Assembly (NCBI GenBank): GCA_002693165.1
Contig: NZOP01000028.1
Coordinates: 33,604-49,057, forward strand
Source of the DNA: Nitrososphaerota archaeon
GTDB taxonomy: Archaea; Thermoproteota; Nitrososphaeria; Nitrososphaerales; UBA57
DNA length: 15,454 nucleotides
Direction of reading: 5' to 3'
A program made the position numbers and the translations under genes. This document shows, in pieces, positions 1-7,718 of this stretch (the stretch's first letter is position 1; each line of letters opens with the position of its first letter). Under the pieces are notes generated by a model. That model saw only the letters and a program-made list of their open reading frames with translations. It was not told the DNA's origin and did not search any database.

Positions 1-759
1 GAAGAAGGAAAATACGGATACATGTTAAATGGATATATTGCAGATAAATATGATTCAGAAAAATTTAACGCAGCAAGAGATGAATTTGAAATTCCATATA
101 ATGATATAGATCCAGGAGAAATTCATAAAATCGATCTTCTTAAGGGAGAAGTAGTTGATGTATTACCAGTTCCAAAATTCTGTTGTGACGTTGCAATAGC
201 ACCTGATGGTAAATTGTGGCTTGTAAATCAATTAGAGAGTTTGATTTCAGTAGTAGATACAAAGACATTCACAATTGAAGAACATTTAGGTACAGAATAC
301 TCTGACTATGGTGCAAGTATGATAACAATTTCACCCAACAATGATGTTGCATTTATCGAAGTAAATTCAGCAGGAAATTGGTCGAATGCAGCTGGATTCA
401 AGAATTTGGATCCGATTGAAATGGTATGGGATATTCAAGCAAAAGAGATGGTTAAAGAGTTTCCATTAGAAGCAGGTCCACGTACTAGTGAATTTACACC
501 AGATGGAAAATACTGTGTAGTTAGAACCAGACCAGCATCAATAGTATATGATGTAGAAAGCTTGACTGAAGTCACGAAGATAGAAATTGAGAATACTGGA
601 CATCCAGCATTTAGTCCTGACAGTACTCTTGCGTATATACCAAATCCTGGAGACAGTTCAGTTGATGTATTCGAGGTAGGATCTTTCAAGAAGGTCGATA
701 GTCTAAAACTACCTTATTCACCATCAAAGATTGTTCCAATCAATACAAACAATTACTAA
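1..759 (+). CDS. YVTN-type beta-propeller protein, 5' truncated
   Basis: The reading frame is already open at base 1, and the residues before the first ATG (at 22) look like a propeller strand turn. The gene therefore begins upstream and the ATG at 22 is internal. The visible 252 residues contain repeated propeller strands of the kind 'APDGKLWLV', 'SPNNDVAFI', 'TPDGKYCVV' and 'SPDSTLAYI', each followed by a strand naming a variable, as in YVTN/WD40-like propellers. About five blades can be seen. A Cys-Cys pair lies in the strand starting near base 175. There is no C-terminal anchor; whether an N-terminal signal exists cannot be seen. It ends 9 bases before the next propeller gene and is probably co-transcribed with it. 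Its substrate or partner is unknown. A role in protein-protein contact or ligand binding outside the cell is inferred only from the fold and from the membrane-anchored neighbour. Confidence 0.8.
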   Translation, partial: EEGKYGYMLNGYIADKYDSEKFNAARDEFEIPYNDIDPGEIHKIDLLKGEVVDVLPVPKFCCDVAIAPDGKLWLVNQLESLISVVDTKTFTIEEHLGTEYSDYGASMITISPNNDVAFIEVNSAGNWSNAAGFKNLDPIEMVWDIQAKEMVKEFPLEAGPRTSEFTPDGKYCVVRTRPASIVYDVESLTEVTKIEIENTGHPAFSPDSTLAYIPNPGDSSVDVFEVGSFKKVDSLKLPYSPSKIVPINTNNY

Positions 760-768
760 GTGGAATAG

Positions 769-1839
769 TTGTCAGAACAAAACAATCAGAGATTACTATT
801 AGTTAGCTCAATAATAGTTGGGTTAACAATAGGGTTTTTGATTGGAGGAACTTATGTATACCATTTAGACAATGAAGCAGAAATTAAACAATATCAAGCA
901 GTAGTATTCAATACAATAGGTAAAACAGCAACTGTAATAGATAACATTCAGCTTAAGACTTTAACCAATATAGAAATTAACATTGAAGAAGGTCAGTACG
1001 GAGCACATTTTAATGAAAATAAGAACAAATTATATTTAATTCACGATGGAGAATCAGAATTATTTACTCTAAATCCACAATCATTAGAAATTGAATCAAG
1101 AGTTCGAGTAGGTCCAAATCTTCAACATGCAGGAATATTTGATGAGACTGGAGAAATATTTTTCTTGATAAGTCGTGACTCTAATTCTTTGATAATGATT
1201 AACACAACAACAGATCGAATAATATCCAGAATTGAAGTTCAAGAGCAGCCACACCATGTTGCGCTGTTAAATGATGGAATAGCAGTTACAAATACAAAAT
1301 CACTATCAATATCAATTGTTGATATAATAAAAATGGAGGTCAAAGATAACATCAAGATTGATGCAGAACCATTAATGATAGTTTCAAACAAGAATGATAA
1401 AATGTTTGTAGGTGCAATAAATCCTTCAAAAATTTTCTTTATAGATAATAATGAAGTAAAGAACAGCATAAACTTAGAGTCAGATCCGCACGGAATAGCA
1501 TTAACGTTAAATGGGGATAATCTTCTTGTGACTATACCTGAAGATGACAAAATATTAATAATAAATATGAAAGGAGAGATAGTGAAAGAACTAATGACAG
1601 GGAGTTTTCCGCATAATATAGATATAGATCCTGATGGAAGATACGGATACATCAGCAACAGTAATGATGCAAGTGTATCAATAATTGATTTAACAAATTT
1701 TGAAATTGTTGCGACATTAGAAACCGGAAACGGATCTCATAATGTACAATTTTACAATATATTGAATAGCAATACTCAATTGAACAAAATAAAAGACAAT
1801 AACAAAATAATTAGTGCGAATTTCAATTGTGGGGGTTAG
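769..1839 (+). CDS. Membrane-anchored seven-bladed beta-propeller protein with a histidine-lined centre
   Basis: The protein has 356 residues and starts at TTG; the GTG just upstream (760) runs into a stop. Residues 8-31 form one hydrophobic segment, so an N-terminal anchor with the propeller outside is likely. Residues 42-335 are YVTN-like repeats of about 41 residues. The inner-strand starts fall near 80, 120, 162, 202, 241, 282 and 324, and the N-terminal strand appears to complete the last blade. His occupies the same place in six blades (H80, H120, H162, H241, H282, H324); the fourth blade has Leu202, and H163 makes an HH pair. 'PHG/PHN' strands also occur in cytochrome-d1-like and other YVTN propellers, so metal or cofactor binding is an inference. 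A polar tail of about 30 residues ends in Asn-Cys-Gly-Gly. The gene sits between another propeller and a sulfur transporter. Exact function is unknown. Confidence 0.85.
   Translation: MSEQNNQRLLLVSSIIVGLTIGFLIGGTYVYHLDNEAEIKQYQAVVFNTIGKTATVIDNIQLKTLTNIEINIEEGQYGAHFNENKNKLYLIHDGESELFTLNPQSLEIESRVRVGPNLQHAGIFDETGEIFFLISRDSNSLIMINTTTDRIISRIEVQEQPHHVALLNDGIAVTNTKSLSISIVDIIKMEVKDNIKIDAEPLMIVSNKNDKMFVGAINPSKIFFIDNNEVKNSINLESDPHGIALTLNGDNLLVTIPEDDKILIINMKGEIVKELMTGSFPHNIDIDPDGRYGYISNSNDASVSIIDLTNFEIVATLETGNGSHNVQFYNILNSNTQLNKIKDNNKIISANFNCGG
1831..1836 (+). promoter_or_regulatory. Shine-Dalgarno-like site for the YeeE gene
   Basis: GGGGGT lies 6 bases before the ATG at 1843 and can pair with an archaeal anti-SD of the CCUCC type with one G-U pair. 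It lies inside the last two Gly codons of the propeller gene, so translation of the transporter is probably coupled to that gene. Confidence 0.6.
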
Positions 1840-1842
1840 AGC

Positions 1843-2940
1843 ATGATAGAATATAATAATATTTTTTCATTAGGCGTGACAGTCTTGATTGGACTTGGTT
1901 TTGGAATACTTCTACAGAAAGGACGTTTTTGTTTTACAAGTGCATTGAGAGATTTTATCGCATTCAAAGATACAAGAGTACTAAAGGGAGTAATTATCGG
2001 AATTATTACAATGATGGCAGGTACTAGTTTAGCATACGTTTTGGGAGTTTCAAGTTCTAATTTCTGGGTATCAAATTATGGATTGTCAAATATCATAGGA
2101 GGATTCATTTTTGGAATAGGCATGGTTTATGGCGGAGGTTGTGCATCTGGAACATTGTATAGAGCAGGAGAAGGATATTTACATTATTGGTTAGTGCTAA
2201 TATCAGCGTGTGTTGGGTATGTAATATTTGCCGCATTATTTTCTGGATTATTTCTACCATACTTTTTCATTCCATTACAAATATTCGAAGGCTATAGTAT
2301 AATTCAAAGTTTAGAAGTATTAGCTCCTCTAGTACCAATATCAATAATATTAGGATTAGTAATTTATCTAAGAAAGAAAAATCAATTAGATTTATCACAA
2401 GAAATAAGCAAGGTTCAATTTTCAAGTATTACGGTTAAGAAAATAAAATCAGAATGGGATGCAAAAATTGTTGGTTTAGGAATGGGAATACTAGCAACAT
2501 TTTGGTTTGTTGTTTGGGGCACATTAAGTGTTACAGGTCCACAAGCAAGATGGGTAGGTTTAGCATACAGCAACATAGCAGGAATAGAAGTATTAGAACA
2601 AAATATGTACTGGAACAATGTTGTATTCAATGAAGGAAATTTTGCAATTAGTTTAGACATGATAATGTTAGTGTGTTTAATTTTTGGAGCATTTATATCT
2701 GCATACATGAGTGGAGATTTTAAAATAAGAACAATTAAATCTAAGAGAATACCTAATGCAGTATTAGGAGGACTAGTCATGGGATTTGGATCAAGAATGG
2801 CACCAGGATGTAATATTAGTAACACATTTAGCGGATTAGCATTTCTATCAGTTGCAGGATTTATAACATCATTAGGTTTAATATTAGGAGTATATGTTGC
2901 AACACATTGGATGTTTAGAAAAACAGGTTGCGCAATTTAG
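1843..2940 (+). CDS. yeeE: YeeE/YedE-family sulfur-compound (thiosulfate-type) transporter
   Basis: An integral membrane protein of 365 residues, built as two similar halves of hydrophobic segments with a polar, probably cytoplasmic loop near residues 176-205. The family cysteines are present: C30 in a 'GRFCF' context, C100 in 'YGGGCASGT' and C323 in 'APGCNIS'. In the bacterial thiosulfate channel YeeE (TsuA), three conserved cysteines along the pore relay the anion; the matching positions here support transport of thiosulfate or a related sulfur species. One further Cys (C363) lies close to the C terminus. Length matches the family. Start: ATG with a good SD 6 bases upstream, 3 bases after the propeller stop. 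A TusA-like gene follows 12 bases later, which is the bacterial YeeE-YeeD arrangement. The substrate is inferred; selenium-linked YedE proteins belong to the same superfamily. Confidence 0.88.
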   Translation: MIEYNNIFSLGVTVLIGLGFGILLQKGRFCFTSALRDFIAFKDTRVLKGVIIGIITMMAGTSLAYVLGVSSSNFWVSNYGLSNIIGGFIFGIGMVYGGGCASGTLYRAGEGYLHYWLVLISACVGYVIFAALFSGLFLPYFFIPLQIFEGYSIIQSLEVLAPLVPISIILGLVIYLRKKNQLDLSQEISKVQFSSITVKKIKSEWDAKIVGLGMGILATFWFVVWGTLSVTGPQARWVGLAYSNIAGIEVLEQNMYWNNVVFNEGNFAISLDMIMLVCLIFGAFISAYMSGDFKIRTIKSKRIPNAVLGGLVMGFGSRMAPGCNISNTFSGLAFLSVAGFITSLGLILGVYVATHWMFRKTGCAI

Positions 2941-2952
2941 GAGTAATAAATA

Positions 2953-3231
2953 ATGTCAAAAGAAATAGAAATATCAAATGAGGAAATTACTGAATTGGAA
3001 ACCAATTCGAGTTCAATAGACATGGAAGGAGAAGTTTGTCCTTATCCTCAAATCATTGCGCGAGAAGAACTAAAGAAAATAGAACCTGGAGGAATTGTAA
3101 TTATTAAAACAGATCATGTAATGGCAACTAAAGCAGTACCTCAATCAGTAATTGAAGAAATATCAAAATATGGTATTTGGAAATCAGGAGCAGGTCAATA
3201 TAAAATAGTATTGTGGAAAAAAAGCAAATAA
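2953..3231 (+). CDS. TusA/YeeD-like sulfur carrier protein
   Basis: A small cytoplasmic protein of 92 residues. After an acidic extension of about 22 residues comes the TusA signature 'EVCPYPQ' with the sulfur-accepting Cys29 in a CPxP motif, then 'EPGGIVIIKTDH' and a short C-terminal strand 'QYKIVLW', as in TusA/SirA/YeeD folds. Family members carry sulfur as a persulfide on this Cys. Directly after a YeeE transporter, it most likely accepts sulfur from the imported compound, as proposed for YeeD (TsuB) with YeeE. AGGAG (2939-2943) overlapping the transporter stop sits 9 bases before the ATG, supporting the start. The acceptor for the sulfur (thiolation, cluster assembly, cysteine) is not shown by the window. 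The family is clear; the pathway is inferred from context. Confidence 0.88.
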   Translation: MSKEIEISNEEITELETNSSSIDMEGEVCPYPQIIAREELKKIEPGGIVIIKTDHVMATKAVPQSVIEEISKYGIWKSGAGQYKIVLWKKSK

Positions 3232-3246
3232 TTTCACAACAAACAG

Positions 3247-3255
3247 TATATTAAA
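3247..3255 (+). promoter_or_regulatory. TATA-like box for the flippase gene
   Basis: TATATTAAA, centred about 31 bases before the TTG start at 3282, would place archaeal transcription start a few bases before the start codon. No SD is visible, fitting a nearly leaderless mRNA. This 50-base gap separates the sulfur-related genes from the glycan cluster. Confidence 0.45.
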
Positions 3256-3281
3256 CAGGCATTTGAGTAAATAGCTGAGAT

Positions 3282-4784
3282 TTGTCACTTAGAATTGCAT
3301 ATGCTGGAAGTATACAAATTATAACTCAATTCGCTACACTGTTTACAGGTCTAGCTTTTGTCATCATAATTACACGAAACTTATCAGTAGAAGAATTTGG
3401 GCTTTGGCAGGTCTTAGGAAACACAATTGGACTGGCGGTAATCCCAATATTCCCAATTGGATACTGGGCTCTAAGGAATATTTCACGTGGAGAAGATGTA
3501 GGAAAAACTGCAGTATATTCTGGTATTATATCCATTCCAATAATCATTCTCGGATATATTATACTATTAACGTTTGCATCTACAATATTTGAAGCGGGAT
3601 TTAATTCACCAATATTATATCTGGCAGTTATTGCAATGGTTCAAATACCATTTTTAGTATTAATTGAACCATTCAAATCAATAATACGCGGAACACGTCC
3701 TCAATTTATAGGTTATTCATCATTAGGTTTTGAAATTGCAAAAGTGAGTGTAGCCTATTACTTAGTACATATCAACAGTTTATCATTAATCGGCGCAATA
3801 ATATCATTAGCTGCGGCACAACTAATTCAAGTTCTTATCATGTATTATGGTTCGTATAATAGAATTCGGGGTAAATTTCAAATTAATGTAGCACGTTCTT
3901 GGATTTCAGCATCATGGATTCCATTTTTTGGTTTTGGCGTCAGTAGAATATTTTTATTTGATTCTTTAATTGTTTCTCTACTTGCAGGTACAACTATAAT
4001 AGTTGGACTTTATGCAGCATGTAAGACATTTACATCAATAGTAAGATATAGCGAAATATTTCAACGAATTTTGTATCCAAAATTAATGAAAGATAAACTT
4101 TCCAGTGATGTCACAATGACTCTAAAACTACAAACATTGGTGCAAGTTCCACTCGCTATAGGAGCTTTCATGCTTGCAGAACCGCTTTTAGGTATATTAA
4201 AAGCAGATTATGTACAAGTTGCAAATGTACTTCGTCTATTAATCATTGTAGCAATATTTGAAGGAATAGAAAATGCAGTGCAAAACGTTCTAATAGGTTC
4301 AGAGGATTCAGACAGAGATATCAATAATCTTAAATTTAAAATCTTAAGGAAAACATGGTTATTCAAACTCCCACTTATTGACGTATTCAAATCTTTACTT
4401 TATGTAGGAGGATTGGCCGCAATAATAATTATTTTCAAAAATACAACAGACAACATTACTTTAGCTTTATACTGGGGAATTCTTTATGCAGGAATAGTAA
4501 TTCCATTTACAATTTTTAAATACATAGCAGCTCGTTCAGTAATGCCTTTTGCCTTTCCAAAAACTCAAGCAATAATATACTCAATTGGTGGTGCAATAAT
4601 GGTGTTATTCTTACAATTTTATAAAAATACTTTTCAATGGACGCAATCAGGAATATTAGAAACAATCATATATATAATTCCTCCAGGAATAATTTCAGTA
4701 GGAATCTATGTAATTTTTGTATATATCTTTGAAAAAGACTTTAGAATACTTGTTCAAAATCTTGTAAAAAATATATCCAACTAA
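3282..4784 (+). CDS. Polysaccharide/oligosaccharide flippase (Wzx-like, MOP superfamily)
   Basis: A polytopic membrane protein of 500 residues with roughly a dozen hydrophobic segments. The N-terminal part ('ITRNLSVEEFGLWQVLG', then 'GYWALRNISRG') is typical of the polysaccharide biosynthesis/PST flippases, which move lipid-linked sugar units across the cytoplasmic membrane. Length fits the family (about 400-500). Start: TTG, the first possible in-frame start, because a TGA lies in frame at 3276-3278. A TATA-like box upstream suggests its own promoter, separate from the TusA operon. It ends 10 bases from the convergent methyltransferase gene, whose operon supplies sugar-modifying enzymes. The cargo is inferred to be the glycan made by the genes to the right. 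A polysaccharide exporter of the same superfamily but with other cargo cannot be excluded. Confidence 0.82.
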   Translation: MSLRIAYAGSIQIITQFATLFTGLAFVIIITRNLSVEEFGLWQVLGNTIGLAVIPIFPIGYWALRNISRGEDVGKTAVYSGIISIPIIILGYIILLTFASTIFEAGFNSPILYLAVIAMVQIPFLVLIEPFKSIIRGTRPQFIGYSSLGFEIAKVSVAYYLVHINSLSLIGAIISLAAAQLIQVLIMYYGSYNRIRGKFQINVARSWISASWIPFFGFGVSRIFLFDSLIVSLLAGTTIIVGLYAACKTFTSIVRYSEIFQRILYPKLMKDKLSSDVTMTLKLQTLVQVPLAIGAFMLAEPLLGILKADYVQVANVLRLLIIVAIFEGIENAVQNVLIGSEDSDRDINNLKFKILRKTWLFKLPLIDVFKSLLYVGGLAAIIIIFKNTTDNITLALYWGILYAGIVIPFTIFKYIAARSVMPFAFPKTQAIIYSIGGAIMVLFLQFYKNTFQWTQSGILETIIYIIPPGIISVGIYVIFVYIFEKDFRILVQNLVKNISN

Positions 4785-4794
4785 AGAACAAAAA

Positions 4795-5412
4795 TTATTT
4801 CCATGCAACAACAGTACCTGCAAGCGCACAAAACCGTTGATTAACTGCACTTAATGAAAATATGTAAGGAGTAATAATTGAATCCAACGTAGTCTGTTTT
4901 TCACGGCCCTTAATTCCGAAGCCTCTCACATTATAACCACGTGTCACAAAATCCTTGTATATCCAAGAAGACTTATGTCGCAATGGTTCAATGTCAGGAT
5001 CATTACAGAGACTTTTTTTGTGTGAATGTAATGTTGTAGGTGCAGTAACAATATGATGTTTAGAAATTCTTTCAAGTTCAGATAATAAATGATTGCCTTC
5101 ATTTTTTTCAAGATGTGCTAAAACACCACTAGCAATTCCAATATCAATACTTTTATCGTTATGAGGTAATTTGCTTTTTCCAATATCAAGTTTATTCATC
5201 GTTTCATAAGCATATCCAAGAGACTTTGCATAATCCAAAGCTGGTTGATAAGAATCATAACCATATATTTCAATAGCCTTGTGTGGATGATCTAATTTTA
5301 TTGCAAAACCTAACCGTCCAAAACCCATACCAGCATCAACAATTTTACAAGATTCAAGATTATCAATCCAGGAATTTACATGATGATTTACATATCTGTT
5401 CCACAAAAACAC
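4795..5412 (-). CDS. Class I SAM-dependent methyltransferase, small
   Basis: A 205-residue protein with a Rossmann-type SAM-binding motif I, 'IVDAGMGFGRLG' (D26, glycines 28-32). It is followed by an acidic strand end, 'YGYDSYQPALDYAK', and a motif-IV-like stretch, 'IDIGIASGVLAHLE' (about 89-102), typical of class I methyltransferases. The region after residue 120 is less conserved and may bind the acceptor. It is the last gene of the five-gene operon. The start overlaps the end of the preceding C-methyltransferase region as TGATGTG. The only upstream in-frame choice is GTG, but it sits almost on top of the SD-like AGGTGA, so the TTG two codons later may be the true start. The acceptor is unknown; O- or N-methylation of a sugar made by this operon is inferred from position. 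Confidence 0.75.
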   Translation of the reverse strand: MFLWNRYVNHHVNSWIDNLESCKIVDAGMGFGRLGFAIKLDHPHKAIEIYGYDSYQPALDYAKSLGYAYETMNKLDIGKSKLPHNDKSIDIGIASGVLAHLEKNEGNHLLSELERISKHHIVTAPTTLHSHKKSLCNDPDIEPLRHKSSWIYKDFVTRGYNVRGFGIKGREKQTTLDSIITPYIFSLSAVNQRFCALAGTVVAWK

Positions 5413-5413
5413 A

Positions 5414-6628
5414 TCACCTATGATTAATTACTCTCAAATTTGGCATAGGAATAATATAATTCAAATTTGGATGTTTTTCTTCAACTTTAGCAATAATTTC
5501 ATCTGCGTAATTCCATGCAAAAATCATTAAATAATCTGGCGTTTCATCTTGTAATATTTCTGGACCTGTTATCGGAATATGACTGCCAGGTGTAAATAGT
5601 CCTTGTTTTAATGGGGAATCCTCTATAATTAATTCAACATTACTATTGTCTAATCCAATTGAATTAATCATAGTACTAGATTTTGCTGGCGCCCCATAAC
5701 CAAAAATTCTTTTTTTCTCGTTGCTTAATCTGTTAAATAATTCTCGAATCTCATTAATGTTATTCTGAAGTTGGTCATTAAATTTCTCCAATGTATGTAA
5801 ATCATCGATTCCGTTTTGTTTTTCTTCTTTTAGTAAATCGTCAACACTATGATGTCGAGGATTATTTGTTTTAGAAATATAACCACGGATTGATCCTCCG
5901 TGTGTTGGAATCTTTTCAACTTTGTATACATTCATATTATGTTTATCAAATAAATTAATCATTGAATGTATAGTATAATACAACACATGTTCATGATATA
6001 TATTGTCAAACGTCATATCTTTAATCATATCTGCAAAATACTGTACTTCGACAATGTAAGTTCCATTTTCTGACAATAATGACTTTATATTTTCAATGAT
6101 ATCATGATATTCGTCCAAATGTGCAAAAACATTTGATGCAACGACTATATCAGCATGACCGCTATCGGAAATAATTTTATCAACAATCTCTTTATTAAAA
6201 TACGAACATAGAGTTGTAAGTCCATTAACATTAGCTTGTTTAGCCAGATTAGCCGCAGGTTCTACTCCAATTGCCTCACAACCCAGTTCTAACAATGGTT
6301 TTAATAACACTCCATCATTTGAACCAATATCCACTACGATTTTCGGATTAAATTCAGATTTTAACTGATTAGCTAATTCTGTGAAATGATTTCTCAATCC
6401 TCCTGAAATAGAAGACGCATATGCATAATCTAGAAATAATTTATCCCTAGGAATATAACTCTCTTCAGTCAATTGTACAAGCAAACAATTCTTACAACAA
6501 GTCACGTCTAAAGGATAAGAAATTTCTTTATCAAAGTCATCTTCTTTAAGAAAGGCATTTGCAGGTGGTTGACGTTTTAATGAAATGAATTCTAAGAATT
6601 CTTTGTGATTACATGATCTGCATCTCAA
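5414..6628 (-). CDS. Three-domain sugar C-methyltransferase (TylC3/TcaB9-like)
   Basis: The 404-residue protein has the architecture of nucleotide-sugar C-methyltransferases. An N-terminal zinc-binding domain carries Cys pairs C3/C6 and C45/C48. A central SAM domain has 'VVDIGSNDGVLL' (about 98-109) and 'ASNVFAHLDEYHD'. A C-terminal domain has 'FGYGAPAKSSTM' and 'LFTPGSHIPI' (about 309-353). The 'IYHEH' block (Y211-H214) matches the position of the catalytic Glu-His pair described for TcaB9-type enzymes, which methylate C3 of 4-keto-6-deoxy sugars. The length fits the family. Start: TTG overlapping the upstream SDR stop as TTGA (4 bases), giving Met-Arg-Cys so that the first zinc ligand is Cys3. 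It is the fourth operon gene. The sugar is unknown. A diverged paralogue lies at 10440-11693. Confidence 0.87.
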   Translation of the reverse strand: MRCRSCNHKEFLEFISLKRQPPANAFLKEDDFDKEISYPLDVTCCKNCLLVQLTEESYIPRDKLFLDYAYASSISGGLRNHFTELANQLKSEFNPKIVVDIGSNDGVLLKPLLELGCEAIGVEPAANLAKQANVNGLTTLCSYFNKEIVDKIISDSGHADIVVASNVFAHLDEYHDIIENIKSLLSENGTYIVEVQYFADMIKDMTFDNIYHEHVLYYTIHSMINLFDKHNMNVYKVEKIPTHGGSIRGYISKTNNPRHHSVDDLLKEEKQNGIDDLHTLEKFNDQLQNNINEIRELFNRLSNEKKRIFGYGAPAKSSTMINSIGLDNSNVELIIEDSPLKQGLFTPGSHIPITGPEILQDETPDYLMIFAWNYADEIIAKVEEKHPNLNYIIPMPNLRVINHR

Positions 6629-7350
6629 ACTTCCGGCACCCTGATTATTGGTTCTTGGTCTTTTATAATAACAACATCTGAACCATTAGATACATCAAGA
6701 TCACCCAACAATATCCTTGAGATTATATCAGTGATTCTCGACGTAGTTTGTTGATTTTGTGCATCACTCTGTCCAAATACCATCGCCCTCATTCCAGTAT
6801 TAACTCCTGCAGGAGAGATTGAAATACACTTAATACCTGTATCTTGAACTTCTTTTGCCGCAGATTCTGTTAAACCTCTTACAGCAAATTTCGCAGCAGT
6901 ATATGCTGATAATTTAGGTACGGCTCGTCTTCCAGCACGTGACGACATGTTAATTATTGTTCCTGAATTATTTCGTTTCATCACAGGCATCACATATTTT
7001 ATCATATTGAATGTAGGTAGTAAATTATCTTTTACAATGGAACTTAACATATCTGAACTAATATCTTCAACTAAAGCTAAATTATGCGCTACCCCTGCGT
7101 TGTTGATTAGAATATCTATACTATCTTCTTTTTGTATAATTCCTTTAATATATTTCTCGACGTTTTTTTCATTAGATAAATCTAATAATTCAAAAATACA
7201 TTCCTGTTTGTCTTTTGTTGTTAGCTCTCTTTCGTTTCTTGATGAAGCATACACAATTGCTCCTTCTTGAATAAAATATCGTAATAATGCATGTCCAATT
7301 CCACTAGAAGATCCAGTCAGAATAATTCTTTTATTTTCAAATGCTTTCAT
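6625..7350 (-). CDS. Classical short-chain dehydrogenase/reductase (SDR)
   Basis: The 241-residue enzyme has all classical SDR elements: the cofactor loop 'TGSSSGIG' (12-19), 'NNAG' (83-86), catalytic Ser near 136-137, and Tyr150-xxx-Lys154 in 'SAYTAAKFA'. 'SPAGVNTGM' (179-187) follows, as expected after the active site. Arg39 and nearby residues after beta-strand 2 ('ASSRNE') suggest NADP(H) preference; this is an inference. It is the third operon gene, with ATGA overlap at its own start and TTGA overlap at its end, so strongly coupled to the cupin and C-methyltransferase. A plausible role is reducing the keto group of the C-methylated or isomerised sugar. Many SDRs of this type are annotated as fatty-acid or polyol reductases, so substrate assignment rests on context only. 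Confidence 0.82.
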   Translation of the reverse strand: MKAFENKRIILTGSSSGIGHALLRYFIQEGAIVYASSRNERELTTKDKQECIFELLDLSNEKNVEKYIKGIIQKEDSIDILINNAGVAHNLALVEDISSDMLSSIVKDNLLPTFNMIKYVMPVMKRNNSGTIINMSSRAGRRAVPKLSAYTAAKFAVRGLTESAAKEVQDTGIKCISISPAGVNTGMRAMVFGQSDAQNQQTTSRITDIISRILLGDLDVSNGSDVVIIKDQEPIIRVPEV

Positions 7351-7718
7351 ATTATTTCATGAGGTATTGTGTCTTTGTCATATTTACCTTTAAGCCGTTT
7401 CTGTGTTGTCATTGCAAGAAATATAGAACTCTCGAGGAACTTCATTGCGTGTGGAACACCAGGTGCACTATAGACCATTTCACCAGCTTTCACAGTTACT
7501 TTCTCAACTTTTCCACTTTTTCTCTCTTCGTAATATTTCATCTTTCCCTTAATGATATAGGACCAATGTGAGTCTCTTTTATGATAATGATTTGCCCTTA
7601 TCGCGCCTTTTTTTGAAGTAATAATTACAATACTGGTTACAGGTTTCTCTAAAATATTTGTTATCTTCCCTCTTTTATCGATAAAAGATTCTTTTATTTT
7701 AATTACTTTAATTGTCAT
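7347..7718 (-). CDS. Cupin-fold protein, possible nucleotide-sugar isomerase/epimerase
   Basis: A single cupin barrel of 123 residues with motif 1 'RANHYHKRDSHWSYIIKGK' (H44, H46, H51) and motif 2 'SAPGVPHAMKF' (H90), which could bind a metal. 'FIDKRGKITNI' near the N terminus recalls RmlC/FdtA-like sugar cupins. An ATG six codons further upstream (7736) exists. I prefer 7718 because it is preceded at 6 bases by GAGGAA and overlaps the previous gene's stop as TAATG, while the 7736 start has no such site. The end overlaps the SDR start as ATGA. It lies between an epimerase/dehydratase and an SDR in the sugar operon, so a keto-sugar isomerase or epimerase role is likely but unproven. Generic mannose-6-phosphate-isomerase-like cupins are an alternative. 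Confidence 0.78.
   Translation of the reverse strand: MTIKVIKIKESFIDKRGKITNILEKPVTSIVIITSKKGAIRANHYHKRDSHWSYIIKGKMKYYEERKSGKVEKVTVKAGEMVYSAPGVPHAMKFLESSIFLAMTTQKRLKGKYDKDTIPHEII

Noticed and set aside
435..689. Minus-strand open frame opposite the first propeller.
   Set aside because: A shadow of the real gene: no RBS, no recognisable domain. The same applies to opposite-strand frames at 1239-1658, 2415-2825, 9981-10322 and 15086-15367.
769..1839. Calling the His-rich propeller a nitrous oxide reductase (NosZ).
   Set aside because: The protein has 356 residues, no cupredoxin/CuA domain, and the His pattern is in a different blade order. Only the idea of an inner His ring is kept.
1831..1839. 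C-terminal Gly-Gly as a ubiquitin-like/ThiS-type sulfur carrier tail.
   Set aside because: The protein is a large membrane-anchored propeller with no beta-grasp domain, and the GG codons coincide with the next gene's SD.
3404..3592. Plus-strand frame of 62 codons inside the flippase gene.
   Set aside because: It lies wholly within a well-supported membrane protein gene in another frame and has no features of its own.
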